The translations under genes were made by a program, and so were the position numbers. A DNA stretch of 64,000 nt from Arachidicoccus sp. GTDB taxonomy: Bacteria > Bacteroidota > Bacteroidia > Chitinophagales > Chitinophagaceae. The notes under the pieces are model-generated. The model ran no database searches, had not been told where the DNA came from, and was given only the letters and a program-made list of their open reading frames with translations. Positions within the stretch are counted from its first letter, which is position 1, and every line of letters begins with the position of its first letter. Below are positions 18,412 through 26,901 of this stretch, in pieces. The stretch is from contig JAPWKH010000008.1 of assembly GCA_028283605.1 (NCBI GenBank), positions 1 to 64,000 of the forward strand. Direction: 5' to 3'.

Positions 18412-19002
18412 TTATCGCTTCGTCTCCGTTTTCAGCTCGCTCAGCATTTTACTCAAAAATTCGGGCGTTACTCCAATATAAGATGCCACTTGCTTCTGCG
18501 GCAAACAATCAGTTAAAGAAGGGTATTGCTCACAAAAGCTCATGTATCTTTCCTTCGCCGTCATGCTTAGAAAACTTATCAATCTCGCCTGATGAGCCAC
18601 CAGTGAATTTTCCGCCAGTATCCGAAAAAACCTTTCAATTTTAGGAATTTTAATAAACAATTCTTCCATATTTTTTTTGCGTATCCACAAATAATCCGTG
18701 TCTTCCATTGCCTCTACAAAAAACCTTGCAGGCAGCCCGGTTTTATAGCTGTGAATATCATTTGTCCACCAGCCCGGAGGTACAAATTGAAGTACATGTT
18801 CAAATCCGTTTTTATCCAAAGAATAATTGCGCAGCAATCCTTCCGTCACAAAAATCAATCCCTTGCTGATATCTCCTTCTTTCAGTAAAAAATCTTTTTT
18901 CTTTACCGATCTTTCTTCAAAGCTTGATAAAAGCAACTCCTCCTCTTGCGGTGTAAGCGAAACTACTTTTTGAATATTTGTCAATAGATAATTCATCTGC
19001 AA
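18412..19002 (-). CDS. Crp/Fnr-family transcription regulator
   Basis: A 196-residue protein with an N-terminal cyclic-nucleotide-binding-like beta-roll (about 25-125: EERSVKKKDFLLKEGD, GLIFVTEGLLRNYS, LQFVPPGWW) and a C-terminal helix-turn-helix (PQKQVASYIGVTPEFLSKMLSELK). It lacks the cysteine cluster of Fnr. The phosphate-binding RxA signature of true cAMP receptors is also not seen, so the effector is unknown; Bacteroidota have many such stress-linked family members. It ends just before tRNA-Arg and follows kdsA in the same direction after 32 bases, so co-transcription is possible. Confidence 0.85.
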   Translation of the reverse strand: MQMNYLLTNIQKVVSLTPQEEELLLSSFEERSVKKKDFLLKEGDISKGLIFVTEGLLRNYSLDKNGFEHVLQFVPPGWWTNDIHSYKTGLPARFFVEAMEDTDYLWIRKKNMEELFIKIPKIERFFRILAENSLVAHQARLISFLSMTAKERYMSFCEQYPSLTDCLPQKQVASYIGVTPEFLSKMLSELKTETKR

Positions 19003-19034
19003 ATAAATTAATTTATCAATGGATATACTTATTT

Positions 19035-19862
19035 CTAAACAACCGATTTTCTGATCCTTAGCAGCTTCTCCAATAACGGTTCTAACAAATCAAGTTGCAA
19101 CATATTTGCGCCGTCGCTCAAAGCTTTAGAAGGGTTTGGATGTGTTTCAATAAACAACCCGTCCGCGCCGCTAGCAATTGCTGCTTTAGCAATAGTTTCA
19201 ATCATTGCAGGGTTTCCGCCGGTAACGCCGCTTGTCTGGTTTGGCTGCTGCAGGCTATGAGTACAATCCATTATTACCGGTACTTTATTTTCCTGCATTA
19301 TCGGTATGTTGCGATAGTCCACCACCAAATCCTGATAACCAAAAGTATTGCCTCTCTCCGTAAGCATTACCTGTTCATTATTACAGCTTTTAATTTTTTC
19401 TACGGCAAACTTCATCGATGCGCCGCTAAGAAACTGGCCTTTTTTTACATTCACAATTTTACCTGTTTCGGCAGCAGCAATCAATATATCCGTCTGCCGG
19501 CAAAGAAAGGCAGGTATCTGCAAAACATCAACGAAATCCGCTGCCATAGCGGCTTCCTGCGCAGAATGAATATCAGAAGTTACAGGCAATTCATGCTTCA
19601 ATCCTGTGTTTTTCAAAATGCTTAATGCCGCATCATCGCCAATTCCGGTAAAGGAATTAGCACTCGTACGGTTAGCTTTTCGATAGCTCGCTTTAAAAAT
19701 ATAAGGTATTTCAAATTGCTTGCATACAGCTTTTACTCTTGATGCAACTTCGTCCAGCAAATCATCGCTTTCTATAACGCACGGTCCTGCTATCAGAAAA
19801 AAATTGTTCTTGTCATACGACTGGTTAGAAAATAATTTATCCAAAAAAGAAAACTGACTCAT
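19035..19862 (-). CDS. kdsA: 3-deoxy-8-phosphooctulonate (KDO-8-P) synthase
   Basis: The 275-residue protein matches KdsA in length and motifs: IAGPCVIES at the start, KASYRKANRTSANSFTG, TDIHSAQEA, LQIPAFLCRQTDIL, VKKGQFLSG, LTERGNTFGYQDLVVD, MDCTHSLQQPN and the C-terminal IETHPNPSKALSDGANML. It condenses phosphoenolpyruvate with arabinose-5-phosphate to make the KDO precursor of lipopolysaccharide. The metal-binding cysteine of class II enzymes is not seen in the usual place, and an asparagine (FKASYRKAN) suggests a metal-independent class I enzyme. kdsC lies 30 kb away and lpxB at 45 kb. Confidence 0.95.
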   Translation of the reverse strand: MSQFSFLDKLFSNQSYDKNNFFLIAGPCVIESDDLLDEVASRVKAVCKQFEIPYIFKASYRKANRTSANSFTGIGDDAALSILKNTGLKHELPVTSDIHSAQEAAMAADFVDVLQIPAFLCRQTDILIAAAETGKIVNVKKGQFLSGASMKFAVEKIKSCNNEQVMLTERGNTFGYQDLVVDYRNIPIMQENKVPVIMDCTHSLQQPNQTSGVTGGNPAMIETIAKAAIASGADGLFIETHPNPSKALSDGANMLQLDLLEPLLEKLLRIRKSVV

Positions 19863-19895
19863 ATCATATTTTATTTAAACTATTATATTTTTTAT

Positions 19896-20068
19896 TTGGG
19901 CGTATCCCTCGCCGCACTACAAAACACATTCCTCTCAAAGCGGCTCGGGTCGGGCTATTCAGGGCTGCGCTTCGCTCCGGTGCTACACTTCACTCCGCAC
20001 CTCTCCGGCGTGGCGCGGATACGCGCCACGCTGTCGCGCCCTTACTATCCCTTACGCGCTCAACGCAA
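19896..20068 (+). repeat. GC-rich dispersed repeat, copy A
   Basis: A strikingly GC-rich block in an AT-rich gap between kdsA and tdh. It shares GGGCGT at one end, a central CGGGCTAT-CAGGGCT-CGCTTCGCT core, CACTCCGCAC, and a terminal TTACTATCCCT-ACGCGCTCAACGC with the reverse complement of 25898-26082. Internally it has self-complementary arms (GTGGCGCG...CGCGCCAC). No protein is encoded. Confidence 0.75.
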
Positions 20069-20230
20069 CTTTTATTCCTTTCCGAAAGTTAATACATCAC
20101 TCAAAAAAGAACTTTTTAAAAGAACACATTACAATACACTATACAACAATTGTTTGCATAATTTATTTATAATAATAACGCGAACTTACACCAAAGTTTT
20201 GTTTTCTTTGCGGTCAGAAAATTTTTTACA

Positions 20231-21175
20231 ATGCCTGATAACAAAGACAACATTCTAATTATAGGCTCCAACGGGCAAATTGGCGTGGAACTAACTTTAG
20301 CTTTAAGAAAAAAATACGGAAACGAATTTGTAATTGCTTCCGACCTCCGCGATGAAAACCCGTTATTAAAAGGTACCGGCAAATTTTTTAAAATCGATGT
20401 ATTGAACAAAGAAGATTTAAAAAATATAATCCAAAAAGAAAACATTCAACAGATATATTTATTAGCGGCAGTTCTTTCCGCAGTTGGCGAGCAAAATCCG
20501 CTGATGGCATGGAACATCAATATGAATGCACTATTAAACGTACTGGAGCTAAGTAAAGAATTAAACATAAAAAAAATATTCTGGCCAAGCAGTATTGCCG
20601 TTTTCGGTCCGTCTTCCCCGAAAAAAAATTGCCCGCAGCAAACAATTATTGAGCCTGTAACAGTGTACGGCATAAGCAAATACGCCGGAGAAAGCTGGTG
20701 CGAATATTATTTTGAGAAATATGGCATTGACATTCGCAGCATTCGCTATCCGGGCATTATCAGTTATAAATCCGCGCCCGGCGGCGGTACTACAGATTAT
20801 GCAATAGAAATATTTCATACGGCTGTAAAAGACAAAACGTATAATTGCTTTTTGAGCAAAGGCACTTATTTACCCATGATGTATATGGATGACGCTATTC
20901 GTGCTACCATTCAATTAATGGATGCGCCGAAGGAAAAAATAAAAACGCACCGTTCTTATAATTTGGCAGGCATCAGTTTTTCTCCGGAGGAAATCGCAGC
21001 GGAAATTCAAAAACATATTCCGGAATTTCAGATAAATTATAAGCCGGATTTTCGCCAGTCAATTGCAGACAGCTGGCCACAAAGTATTGATGATACAGAA
21101 GCACGCACACATTGGGATTGGAAACATCAATATGATTTATCGGCAATAGTAAAAGATATGCTGGAACATATCTAA
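20231..21175 (+). CDS. NAD-dependent epimerase-type L-threonine 3-dehydrogenase
   Basis: The 314-residue Rossmann protein has the glycine motif ILIIGSNGQIGVEL, the active-site pair (SSIAVFGP, YGISKYAGE with YxxxK) and family blocks typical of short-chain TDH enzymes common in Bacteroidota: RSIRYPGIIS, PGGGTTDYAIEIFH, LPMMYMDDAI, SYNLAGISFSPEEI, ADSWPQSIDD. It oxidises L-threonine to 2-amino-3-oxobutyrate with NAD+. The length matches that family rather than the zinc-dependent Tdh. It is a single gene followed by a stem-loop terminator. The main alternative is a sugar-nucleotide epimerase, less likely given PQSIDD and the YPG block. Confidence 0.88.
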   Translation: MPDNKDNILIIGSNGQIGVELTLALRKKYGNEFVIASDLRDENPLLKGTGKFFKIDVLNKEDLKNIIQKENIQQIYLLAAVLSAVGEQNPLMAWNINMNALLNVLELSKELNIKKIFWPSSIAVFGPSSPKKNCPQQTIIEPVTVYGISKYAGESWCEYYFEKYGIDIRSIRYPGIISYKSAPGGGTTDYAIEIFHTAVKDKTYNCFLSKGTYLPMMYMDDAIRATIQLMDAPKEKIKTHRSYNLAGISFSPEEIAAEIQKHIPEFQINYKPDFRQSIADSWPQSIDDTEARTHWDWKHQYDLSAIVKDMLEHI

Positions 21176-21179
21176 TCCG

Positions 21180-21208
21180 CGCTTGATTTATTTAATGCAA
21201 ATCAAGCG
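21180..21208 (+). terminator. Stem-loop terminator after the threonine dehydrogenase
   Basis: A perfect 10-bp stem (CGCTTGATTT/AAATCAAGCG) with a 9-base loop begins five bases after the stop; a short T-rich stretch follows about ten bases later. Confidence 0.55.
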
Positions 21209-21367
21209 TTGAGGGTTTTACAAATTACTCCATCATTCTCTCGCACGCTGGAATCCAACAATTTACCTTTTCAAGAGAGTTCCGTCTCCTTAAAAATGTA
21301 ATATAAGATGTGCTGATAAAAAATACAATCGCTTACATTTTTCTACTATTGGATTAGCATATTTAAT

Positions 21368-21375
21368 TATCTTGC
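21368..21375 (+). promoter_or_regulatory. -7 box (TATCTTGC) next to the ubiX start
   Basis: This resembles the Bacteroidota -7 consensus TAnnTTTG with two mismatches and ends four bases before the ATG at 21380, which would give an almost leaderless message. Confidence 0.3.
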
Positions 21376-21379
21376 ATAG

Positions 21380-21940
21380 ATGTCAAATAAAATTTTGGTA
21401 GCCATCACCGGTGCAAGCGGCGCTGTTTATGCAAAAGTTTTGCTGGACAAATTGCTTGCCCTTAAAGAGCAATGGGAAGAATTATCCGTAATAATGAGCA
21501 ACAATGCAAAGACCGTGTGGCAAACAGAATTGGGCAATGAAGATTACAAAAATTATCCCGTAAAATATTTTGATAAATATGATTTCTCTGCACCTTTTGC
21601 TTCGGGATCGGCGCAGTACAACATCATGATAGTAACGCCTTGCAGTATGGGTACTTTGGGAAGAATTGCAAATGGCATCAGCGATGATTTACTCACACGC
21701 GCAGCAGATGTAATATTAAAGGAAAGAAGAAAACTTATTTTGGGAATACGCGAAACGCCTTATAATCTCATTCACATAAAAAACATGGAAACAGTTACTT
21801 TGTCCGGCGGTATTATTTGTCCTTTATCACCATCTTTCTATAACAACCCTGCAACAAATGAAGAAATTGCCGCAACAGTAGTAAACAGAATGATTGATAT
21901 TGCAGGCATTCAACAAAATGTTTTCCGCTGGGGCAATTAA
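21380..21940 (+). CDS. ubiX: Flavin prenyltransferase UbiX
   Basis: The 186-residue protein matches UbiX in length and order of motifs: ILVAITGASGAVYAK, FASGSAQYNIMIVTPCSMGTLGRIANGISDDLLTRAADV, KERRKLILGIRETPYN and a C-terminal MIDIAG. It joins a dimethylallyl group to FMN to make the prenyl-FMN cofactor of UbiD-type decarboxylases. No ubiD partner lies nearby, so the cofactor's client must be elsewhere. The next gene begins 12 bases downstream in the same direction. Confidence 0.95.
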   Translation: MSNKILVAITGASGAVYAKVLLDKLLALKEQWEELSVIMSNNAKTVWQTELGNEDYKNYPVKYFDKYDFSAPFASGSAQYNIMIVTPCSMGTLGRIANGISDDLLTRAADVILKERRKLILGIRETPYNLIHIKNMETVTLSGGIICPLSPSFYNNPATNEEIAATVVNRMIDIAGIQQNVFRWGN

Positions 21941-21951
21941 ATTTTACATAG

Positions 21952-23109
21952 ATGTATCTTAAAAAAATTTTATTTTTAATAATAATGATTCCTACTATTA
22001 TTGAGACAAGCGCACATGTTGCCGTGAAATTCAAATTGAAAATACCTTCTGATATTCCAACAAAATCCAAAGAAATTTTTATCGCAGGCAATTTTAACGG
22101 CTGGGCTACATCGGATAAGAATTATCAGTTTAAAAAAGAAAGAAACGGTACTTATGCTTTAAAGCTCAATTTAGAAAAAGGTATCTATGAATACAAAATT
22201 GTAAGAGGAAGCTGGACAAATTGTGAAGTGTCAAAAACGGGCGAAAGTATTGATAACAGGGTGCTAAACATACATGAAGACACTTCTGTAAATATTGCGG
22301 TAGAAAACTGGGCGGACAATTTTAAACAAACAACAAAGAAAAGTACGGCCGCATCGAATGTACATTTTTTGAATACTGCCTTTTTCATTCCGCAATTAAA
22401 CCGTTACCGTCGCATATGGATTTATTTACCTCAGGATTATTTTTCAAACAATAGAAAATATCCTGTTATATACATGCAAGACGGTCAAAATATTTTTGAC
22501 GAAGCCACTTCTTTTTCGGGAGAATGGGCTGTAGATGAATATTTAAATTCTCTTCCGCCGGAGAAGCAATGTATCGTTGTTGCTATTGACAATGGCGATA
22601 ATTTTCGTATGAGAGAATACAATCCATACACCAACAAACGCTTTGGAAAAGAAGAAGGAAACGCTTATGCAGATTTTCTTTCCAACACACTGAAACCTTT
22701 TGTAGATAAGCACTACAGAACTTTAACCCAAGCAAAATATTCCGTTATCGCAGGCAGTTCCATGGGCGGGCTTATCTCTTTTTATACAGAATTAAAATAT
22801 CCGCATATATTTGGCATTGGCGGTATATTTTCGCCATCATTCTGGATAGCTCCTAAATTAAATAGTGATGTAAAAAAGCTTTCCGAAAATTTCAATAATA
22901 ATGGCTTTTACTTTTACGGCGGCGGTCAGGAACCTGACAGCATGGAATCAAACATAGAAACCATGCAGCAGCAATTACAAAATTACAGCACTGTAAAAAC
23001 ATGCATAAGCATAGACAATACAGGCATTCATAATGAAGTTTACTGGAGGAATGAATTTCCCAACTTCTATAAATGGTGTTTGAATTTTTGGAGCCACGAT
23101 GTGTATTGA
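21952..23109 (+). CDS. Secreted esterase with N-terminal CBM48-like domain
   Basis: A 385-residue exported protein (signal peptide through about residue 22). Residues about 25-110 form an immunoglobulin-like glycogen-binding-type domain (EIFIAGNFNGWATSDK, GIYEYKIVRGSW). Residues about 130-380 are an alpha/beta hydrolase of the Fes/esterase D group: RRIWIYLPQDYF, PVIYMQDGQNIFDE, nucleophile motif AGSSMGGL, and a late histidine (TGIHNEVYW) completing a triad with an acid. Proteins of this layout hydrolyse acyl esters on sugars or siderophores. It follows ubiX closely, but that link may be only positional. Confidence 0.85.
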   Translation: MYLKKILFLIIMIPTIIETSAHVAVKFKLKIPSDIPTKSKEIFIAGNFNGWATSDKNYQFKKERNGTYALKLNLEKGIYEYKIVRGSWTNCEVSKTGESIDNRVLNIHEDTSVNIAVENWADNFKQTTKKSTAASNVHFLNTAFFIPQLNRYRRIWIYLPQDYFSNNRKYPVIYMQDGQNIFDEATSFSGEWAVDEYLNSLPPEKQCIVVAIDNGDNFRMREYNPYTNKRFGKEEGNAYADFLSNTLKPFVDKHYRTLTQAKYSVIAGSSMGGLISFYTELKYPHIFGIGGIFSPSFWIAPKLNSDVKKLSENFNNNGFYFYGGGQEPDSMESNIETMQQQLQNYSTVKTCISIDNTGIHNEVYWRNEFPNFYKWCLNFWSHDVY

Positions 23110-23195
23110 ATGATTTGTTTATAAAAAATTATTCGAACAATTTCCTGTATTTTATTTTATTGCCTAATATTGAGCAATATTATATTGCAGCAAAG

Positions 23196-23687
23196 ATGAA
23201 AGAGTTACTCATTATACGACATGCCAAAAGCAGTTGGAACGATCCATCTTTACGAGATTTTGACAGGCCGCTTAATAAACGCGGATTGCAGGATGCACCT
23301 ATGATGGCACAGCGTTTGGCGCAAAAAAAATTCAATCCAGATCTGTTGCTTAGCAGCGATGCGAAACGTGCCTTTGCAACCTGTATGTTTTTCGCAAAAA
23401 AATTTCCTCTTGCAGATGTGCTTACCGAGCACAAACTATATGAGGCGCTTCCAAAAGAATTTTACGATGTGATTGAAAACATTAGTAACAGCTATAATTC
23501 AGTTGCCATTTTTTCGCACAATTCCGGCATTACAGATTTTGTAAATGAATTGACGAATGTGCATGTTGATGTTGTGCCTACTTGCGGTATCTTCGCGATT
23601 AAAGCTGCTATTGATAATTGGAAAGATTTTAGAAAAGGGGAAAAAGCTTTTTGGTTTTTCGATTATCCGAAAAATTTAATAAAGTAA
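23196..23687 (+). CDS. SixA-like histidine phosphatase
   Basis: The start is set at ATG 23196 because the protein then begins MKELLIIRHAKSSW, the exact SixA-type opening with the catalytic RHxK histidine; a longer frame from 23073 overlaps the esterase. The 163 residues contain FDRPLNKRGLQDAP, LLSSDAKRA, and the second catalytic histidine in VAIFSHNSG. Such single-domain histidine phosphatases remove phosphate from phosphohistidine or small substrates. The opposing mgtE gene ends 12 bases downstream. Confidence 0.9.
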   Translation: MKELLIIRHAKSSWNDPSLRDFDRPLNKRGLQDAPMMAQRLAQKKFNPDLLLSSDAKRAFATCMFFAKKFPLADVLTEHKLYEALPKEFYDVIENISNSYNSVAIFSHNSGITDFVNELTNVHVDVVPTCGIFAIKAAIDNWKDFRKGEKAFWFFDYPKNLIK

Positions 23688-23698
23688 TTTTTAAAAAA

Positions 23699-25123
23699 TC
23701 AATGATTTAATGCGCCACTTTGCAACAAATTTCCTAAGACAAAATAAGCTGTGCTGAAATAAATAATAATTCCGGTAACATCTACCAAGGTGGCAACAAA
23801 CGGAGCCGATGATGCAGCCGGGTCTGCTCCTAACCTTTTAAGAATAATCGGCAACATAGAACCTGCCAACGAACCCCAAAGTATAATGCCTACTAACGAT
23901 AGACCGATTGTAAATGCAAGCAACATCCAATGCGGTCCATAAGTAAATTCCAACCATCCGATATGATGAAACCATTGCCATAAAGATACCCGCGAAAAAC
24001 CAATAATGCCGAGTATTAATCCAAGCATCAGTCCGCTCAAAATTTCCCTGCGCATGATGCGCCACCAATCTTTCAAAGACACATCTCCAACTGCCATCGC
24101 CTGAATAATTAATGTAGAAGCCTGCGAGCCGCTATTGCCGCCGCTTGACATTACAAGCGGAATAAAAAGACTTAAAACGATAGCTTGCTCCAGTTCCTTC
24201 GAAAAATAAGTCATAGCAGTTGTAGTAAGCATTTCGCTTAAAAACAAAATGATGAGCCAAGGCGCACGTTTACGAATCAGTTTAAAAAAAGGAGTGTCGA
24301 GATACGGTTCATCCAATGCTTCGGTACCGCCCATCTTTTGCATATCTTCACTAAACTCTTCATTAGCTACCCAAAGAATATCATCGACAGTAACAATGCC
24401 TAATAAAATATTATTATCATCCGTAACAGGTAAAGCCACGCGATTGTTCATACGGAATATTTGCGAAGCTTTCTCCTGGTCATCATTCACGTTCAACGCA
24501 ATAATTCTTCCGTCCATCAATTCGCTGATTTTTGTTTCAGGTTTTGCGAGAATCAAATCACGAATCCGAAAGTCATCGACAAGTTCTCCTTTTTTATTGA
24601 TGACGTAAATAACATCTATTGTTTCGGAATTTTTTCCGTTCTTGCGAATCACTTTAAAAGCCTCTGCTACATCGTCTGTTTCATATACATAAATATAATC
24701 CGGTGTCATAATACGCCCAACGCTGTCTTCCGGATAACCCAACATTCGCAGCGTGATTTTCAGCTCTTCCGGATTCAGCAGTTTTATCAGATCGCGCAAT
24801 ACGCTTTTGGGTAATTCTTCCAAAAAATCGATACGGTCATCCGCAGAAAGATCGTTCAGCAACTCGGCCGATTTGTATGGCGTCATATTCTGAATCACTT
24901 CTTTTTGAATAGAAAGATCCAACAGCTTGAACACGCTGGAAGCCCGGTGAATAGCTATTGCAGACAGAATTTCAACGCCCTTTTCCGGATACCTGTCTAC
25001 AAGTTCCGCAACATCGCTTATGTTGAGCGTGTTTAAAAATTCCTGCAATTTCAGGCTGTCACCTTCGTGCGACAATAACTCAAATTGTGCATCTATGAGG
25101 TTTTGTTCTAATTCTTCCGTCAT
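23699..25123 (-). CDS. mgtE: Magnesium transporter MgtE
   Basis: The 474-residue protein has the full MgtE layout: an N-terminal superhelical domain (about 1-130, VELVDRYPEKGVEIL, LNDLSADDRIDFLEELP), a CBS pair (about 135-255, VGRIMTPDYIYV, LPVTDDNNILLGIVTVDDI), and five membrane segments (about 285-474) with SSGGNSGSQASTLIIQAMAVGD, the conserved pore-gating region. It imports Mg2+ and closes when the CBS domains bind it. It is a single gene with its own -7 box upstream. Confidence 0.95.
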   Translation of the reverse strand: MTEELEQNLIDAQFELLSHEGDSLKLQEFLNTLNISDVAELVDRYPEKGVEILSAIAIHRASSVFKLLDLSIQKEVIQNMTPYKSAELLNDLSADDRIDFLEELPKSVLRDLIKLLNPEELKITLRMLGYPEDSVGRIMTPDYIYVYETDDVAEAFKVIRKNGKNSETIDVIYVINKKGELVDDFRIRDLILAKPETKISELMDGRIIALNVNDDQEKASQIFRMNNRVALPVTDDNNILLGIVTVDDILWVANEEFSEDMQKMGGTEALDEPYLDTPFFKLIRKRAPWLIILFLSEMLTTTAMTYFSKELEQAIVLSLFIPLVMSSGGNSGSQASTLIIQAMAVGDVSLKDWWRIMRREILSGLMLGLILGIIGFSRVSLWQWFHHIGWLEFTYGPHWMLLAFTIGLSLVGIILWGSLAGSMLPIILKRLGADPAASSAPFVATLVDVTGIIIYFSTAYFVLGNLLQSGALNH

Positions 25124-25139
25124 CGCAAAAAAATTTGTG

Positions 25140-25147
25140 CAAAAGTA
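25140..25147 (-). promoter_or_regulatory. -7 box (TACTTTTG) for mgtE
   Basis: The minus strand carries a perfect match to TAnnTTTG, 16 bases before the mgtE ATG. No clear TTTG was found at the -33 position. Confidence 0.45.
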
Positions 25148-25203
25148 CGTTTTAGAAAGTATGCTGTAAGCGGAAGTATATTATTATTTTATTTAGAATA
25201 ATA

Positions 25204-25593
25204 TCAATTTTCTTTTATGGGAATTTTTGGAAGAAGCGCCATTACCAACATTATTATTGAGGATGCTGCAGATAAATAAAGGCCTGCTTTCAGTTCCGGG
25301 CAATTGCCTGCATAGCAGCCGGAGAATAAAATAAAATTACGGATCAGCCACGCAAGGTTAAAAAAGCATATAAAAATATTTACCCTTTTGCTCCAAAGCT
25401 TCGGAATGATGAATAAAATAATGGTAATGCAAGCGAAGAAAATATGTACCGTACCCGGCTTTCCGTAGTGAGTGCCTAAAGTTTCCATGCCGGAGATGAG
25501 CCAATTTTCACCTGTGATAAATGACCAGGGCAGATAACAGGCATATATCAATAATAAGGAAAATACAATACCAATGGGTTGAGAATATTTCAT
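25204..25593 (-). CDS. Small four-helix membrane protein
   Basis: The 129-residue protein has four predicted membrane segments (IGIVFSLLLIYACYLPW, HIFFACITIILFIIP, NIFICFFNLAWLIRNFIL, LYLSAASSIIMLVMALLP) with two conserved-looking cysteines (GCYAGNCPE) in the loop before the last. No signal peptide beyond the first segment. I do not recognise the family with confidence. It stands alone, with the repeat-rich gap on its upstream side. Confidence 0.65.
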   Translation of the reverse strand: MKYSQPIGIVFSLLLIYACYLPWSFITGENWLISGMETLGTHYGKPGTVHIFFACITIILFIIPKLWSKRVNIFICFFNLAWLIRNFILFSGCYAGNCPELKAGLYLSAASSIIMLVMALLPKIPIKEN

Positions 25594-25678
25594 TCATTTA
25601 TCTTTTGCGCAAAACTATATTAATCGAATTAATTCTGTTAATTTGTAGCGAGTGTTTGAACAATTTTTATTACAATAG

Positions 25679-25843
25679 AGGCTGTTTAAGTTAATTGTAA
25701 AATAATGATTATGAAATTTTTTTAACCACAAAGTACTCAAAGTATTTCGCAAAGAAACCAAAGTAATCTTAGCGAACTTCATGTAAAACTTTGTATCCTT
25801 TGGGGTTTAAAGATAAAAACATAATTAACTTAAATAGATTCTT
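25679..25843 (+). mobile_element. MITE-like element, copy 1
   Basis: A non-coding element with imperfect terminal inverted repeats. The left end is GAGGCTGTTTAAGTTAATT; the right end, read inward, is GAATCTATTTAAGTTAATT. Both ends are bounded by TA. The interior contains ACCACAAAGTACTCAAAG and TTTCGCAAAGAAACC. The reverse complement of 44566-44730 matches along its whole length with only a few differences. The size (about 165 bp), lack of coding capacity and TA flanks fit a MITE mobilised by a Tc1/IS630-like transposase; that transposase is not in the window. Confidence 0.7.
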
Positions 25844-25897
25844 ATATTTTAAAAGGAGGTTCGTGAAGATACAAGCAAAGTTGGTAAATTTTAGCCA

Positions 25898-26082
25898 TGG
25901 CGTTGAGCGCGTGAGGGATAGTAAGGGTGCGACAGATCGGAGTGTACAGACACACGCAGCGGCGGAGCAGTGCGGAGTGAAACGCAGCACCGCAGCGAAG
26001 CGAAGCCCTGCATAGCCCGACGGCAAGCGGATGCAGCTGATGATATAAATAATGTGAAGATGCAGCTTGGCGGAACGCCCAA
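25898..26082 (-). repeat. GC-rich dispersed repeat, copy B
   Basis: The inverted-orientation partner of the repeat at 19896-20068. Conserved blocks are GCGTTGAGCGCGT-AGGGATAGTAAGGG-GCGACAG, TGCGGAGTG, AGCGAAGCG-AGCCCTG-ATAGCCCG and the terminal ACGCCC; the segments between are diverged. It sits in the gap before the DUF4197 gene and encodes no protein. Confidence 0.7.
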
Positions 26083-26138
26083 AAAAAATTATGATACATT
26101 CTATTCAATAAAAAACTTTTACTTAAAAATATATAAAC

Positions 26139-26894
26139 ATGAAAAAATCTGTTTTGTTTGCCGGCACTTGCGCTGTGTTTCTTATAGTTTGTAACAGTTC
26201 AAAGTCGCAGAGCATTGGCTCGCTGATCAATTCCGTAAAGAAGAATATCAGCTCGTCGAAGAGTTCATCATCATCAAGCAGCAGTAACCTTTCGCAGGCA
26301 GATGCAAATTCCGGAGTGAAAGATTTGTTGTCTACAGGCCTTACTACAAGTGTTGCAAATCTTAATAAGCAGAATGCATTTTGGAAATCGGCATATAAAA
26401 TTTTGTTGCCGGAACCTTTGCATACTGCGGAGAATACGCTTAGAAAAATAGGAATGGGCAATATCGCAGATTCTGCAGAGTACAGAATGAACCGCGCTGC
26501 TGAAACGGCTGTAGGCGCTGCTACACCGATATTTGTAAACGCTATTAAACAGATGACGGTGCAAGATGCAGTCGGTTTGGTTACGGGCGGAAATAATTCC
26601 ATCACTACTTATTTTAAGACGAAAACACACGATCAATTAATTTCTTCTTTTACGCCAACGATTAAAACAGAACTGGATAAGAACAAGAGTACCGCAGCTT
26701 ATTCACAAGTGGTTTCAAAATACAATACTATACCGCTGGTAAAAAAGGCGAATCCGGATTTATCGAATTACGTTGCAGAAAAGGCTGTAGATGCTTTGTT
26801 TGACCAGATAGGCAAGCAGGAAGTGAATATAAGAACAAACCCTGCAGCGCAAACCACAAGCATTTTGAAATCAGTATTCGGCGGTTCGAAATAA
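26139..26894 (+). CDS. DUF4197 family exported protein
   Basis: The 251-residue protein has a signal peptide with a possible lipoprotein cysteine (MKKSVLFAGTCAVFLIVCNSSKSQ), a serine-rich linker (about residues 36-50) and a helical region matching DUF4197: GVKDLLSTGLTTSVANLNK, FWKSAYKILLPEPLHTAENTLRKIG, NRAAETAVGAATPIFVNAIKQMTVQDAVGLV, NSITTYFKTKTHDQLISSF. The function of DUF4197 is unknown. The gene converges on priA with seven bases between them. Confidence 0.85.
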   Translation: MKKSVLFAGTCAVFLIVCNSSKSQSIGSLINSVKKNISSSKSSSSSSSSNLSQADANSGVKDLLSTGLTTSVANLNKQNAFWKSAYKILLPEPLHTAENTLRKIGMGNIADSAEYRMNRAAETAVGAATPIFVNAIKQMTVQDAVGLVTGGNNSITTYFKTKTHDQLISSFTPTIKTELDKNKSTAAYSQVVSKYNTIPLVKKANPDLSNYVAEKAVDALFDQIGKQEVNIRTNPAAQTTSILKSVFGGSK

Positions 26895-26901
26895 TTAATA
26901 A

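Noticed and set aside
18412-19002. Crp-like gene as regulator of the island next to tRNA-Arg
   Set aside because: It runs with kdsA in backbone orientation and composition, on the other side of the tRNA from the mobile fragments.
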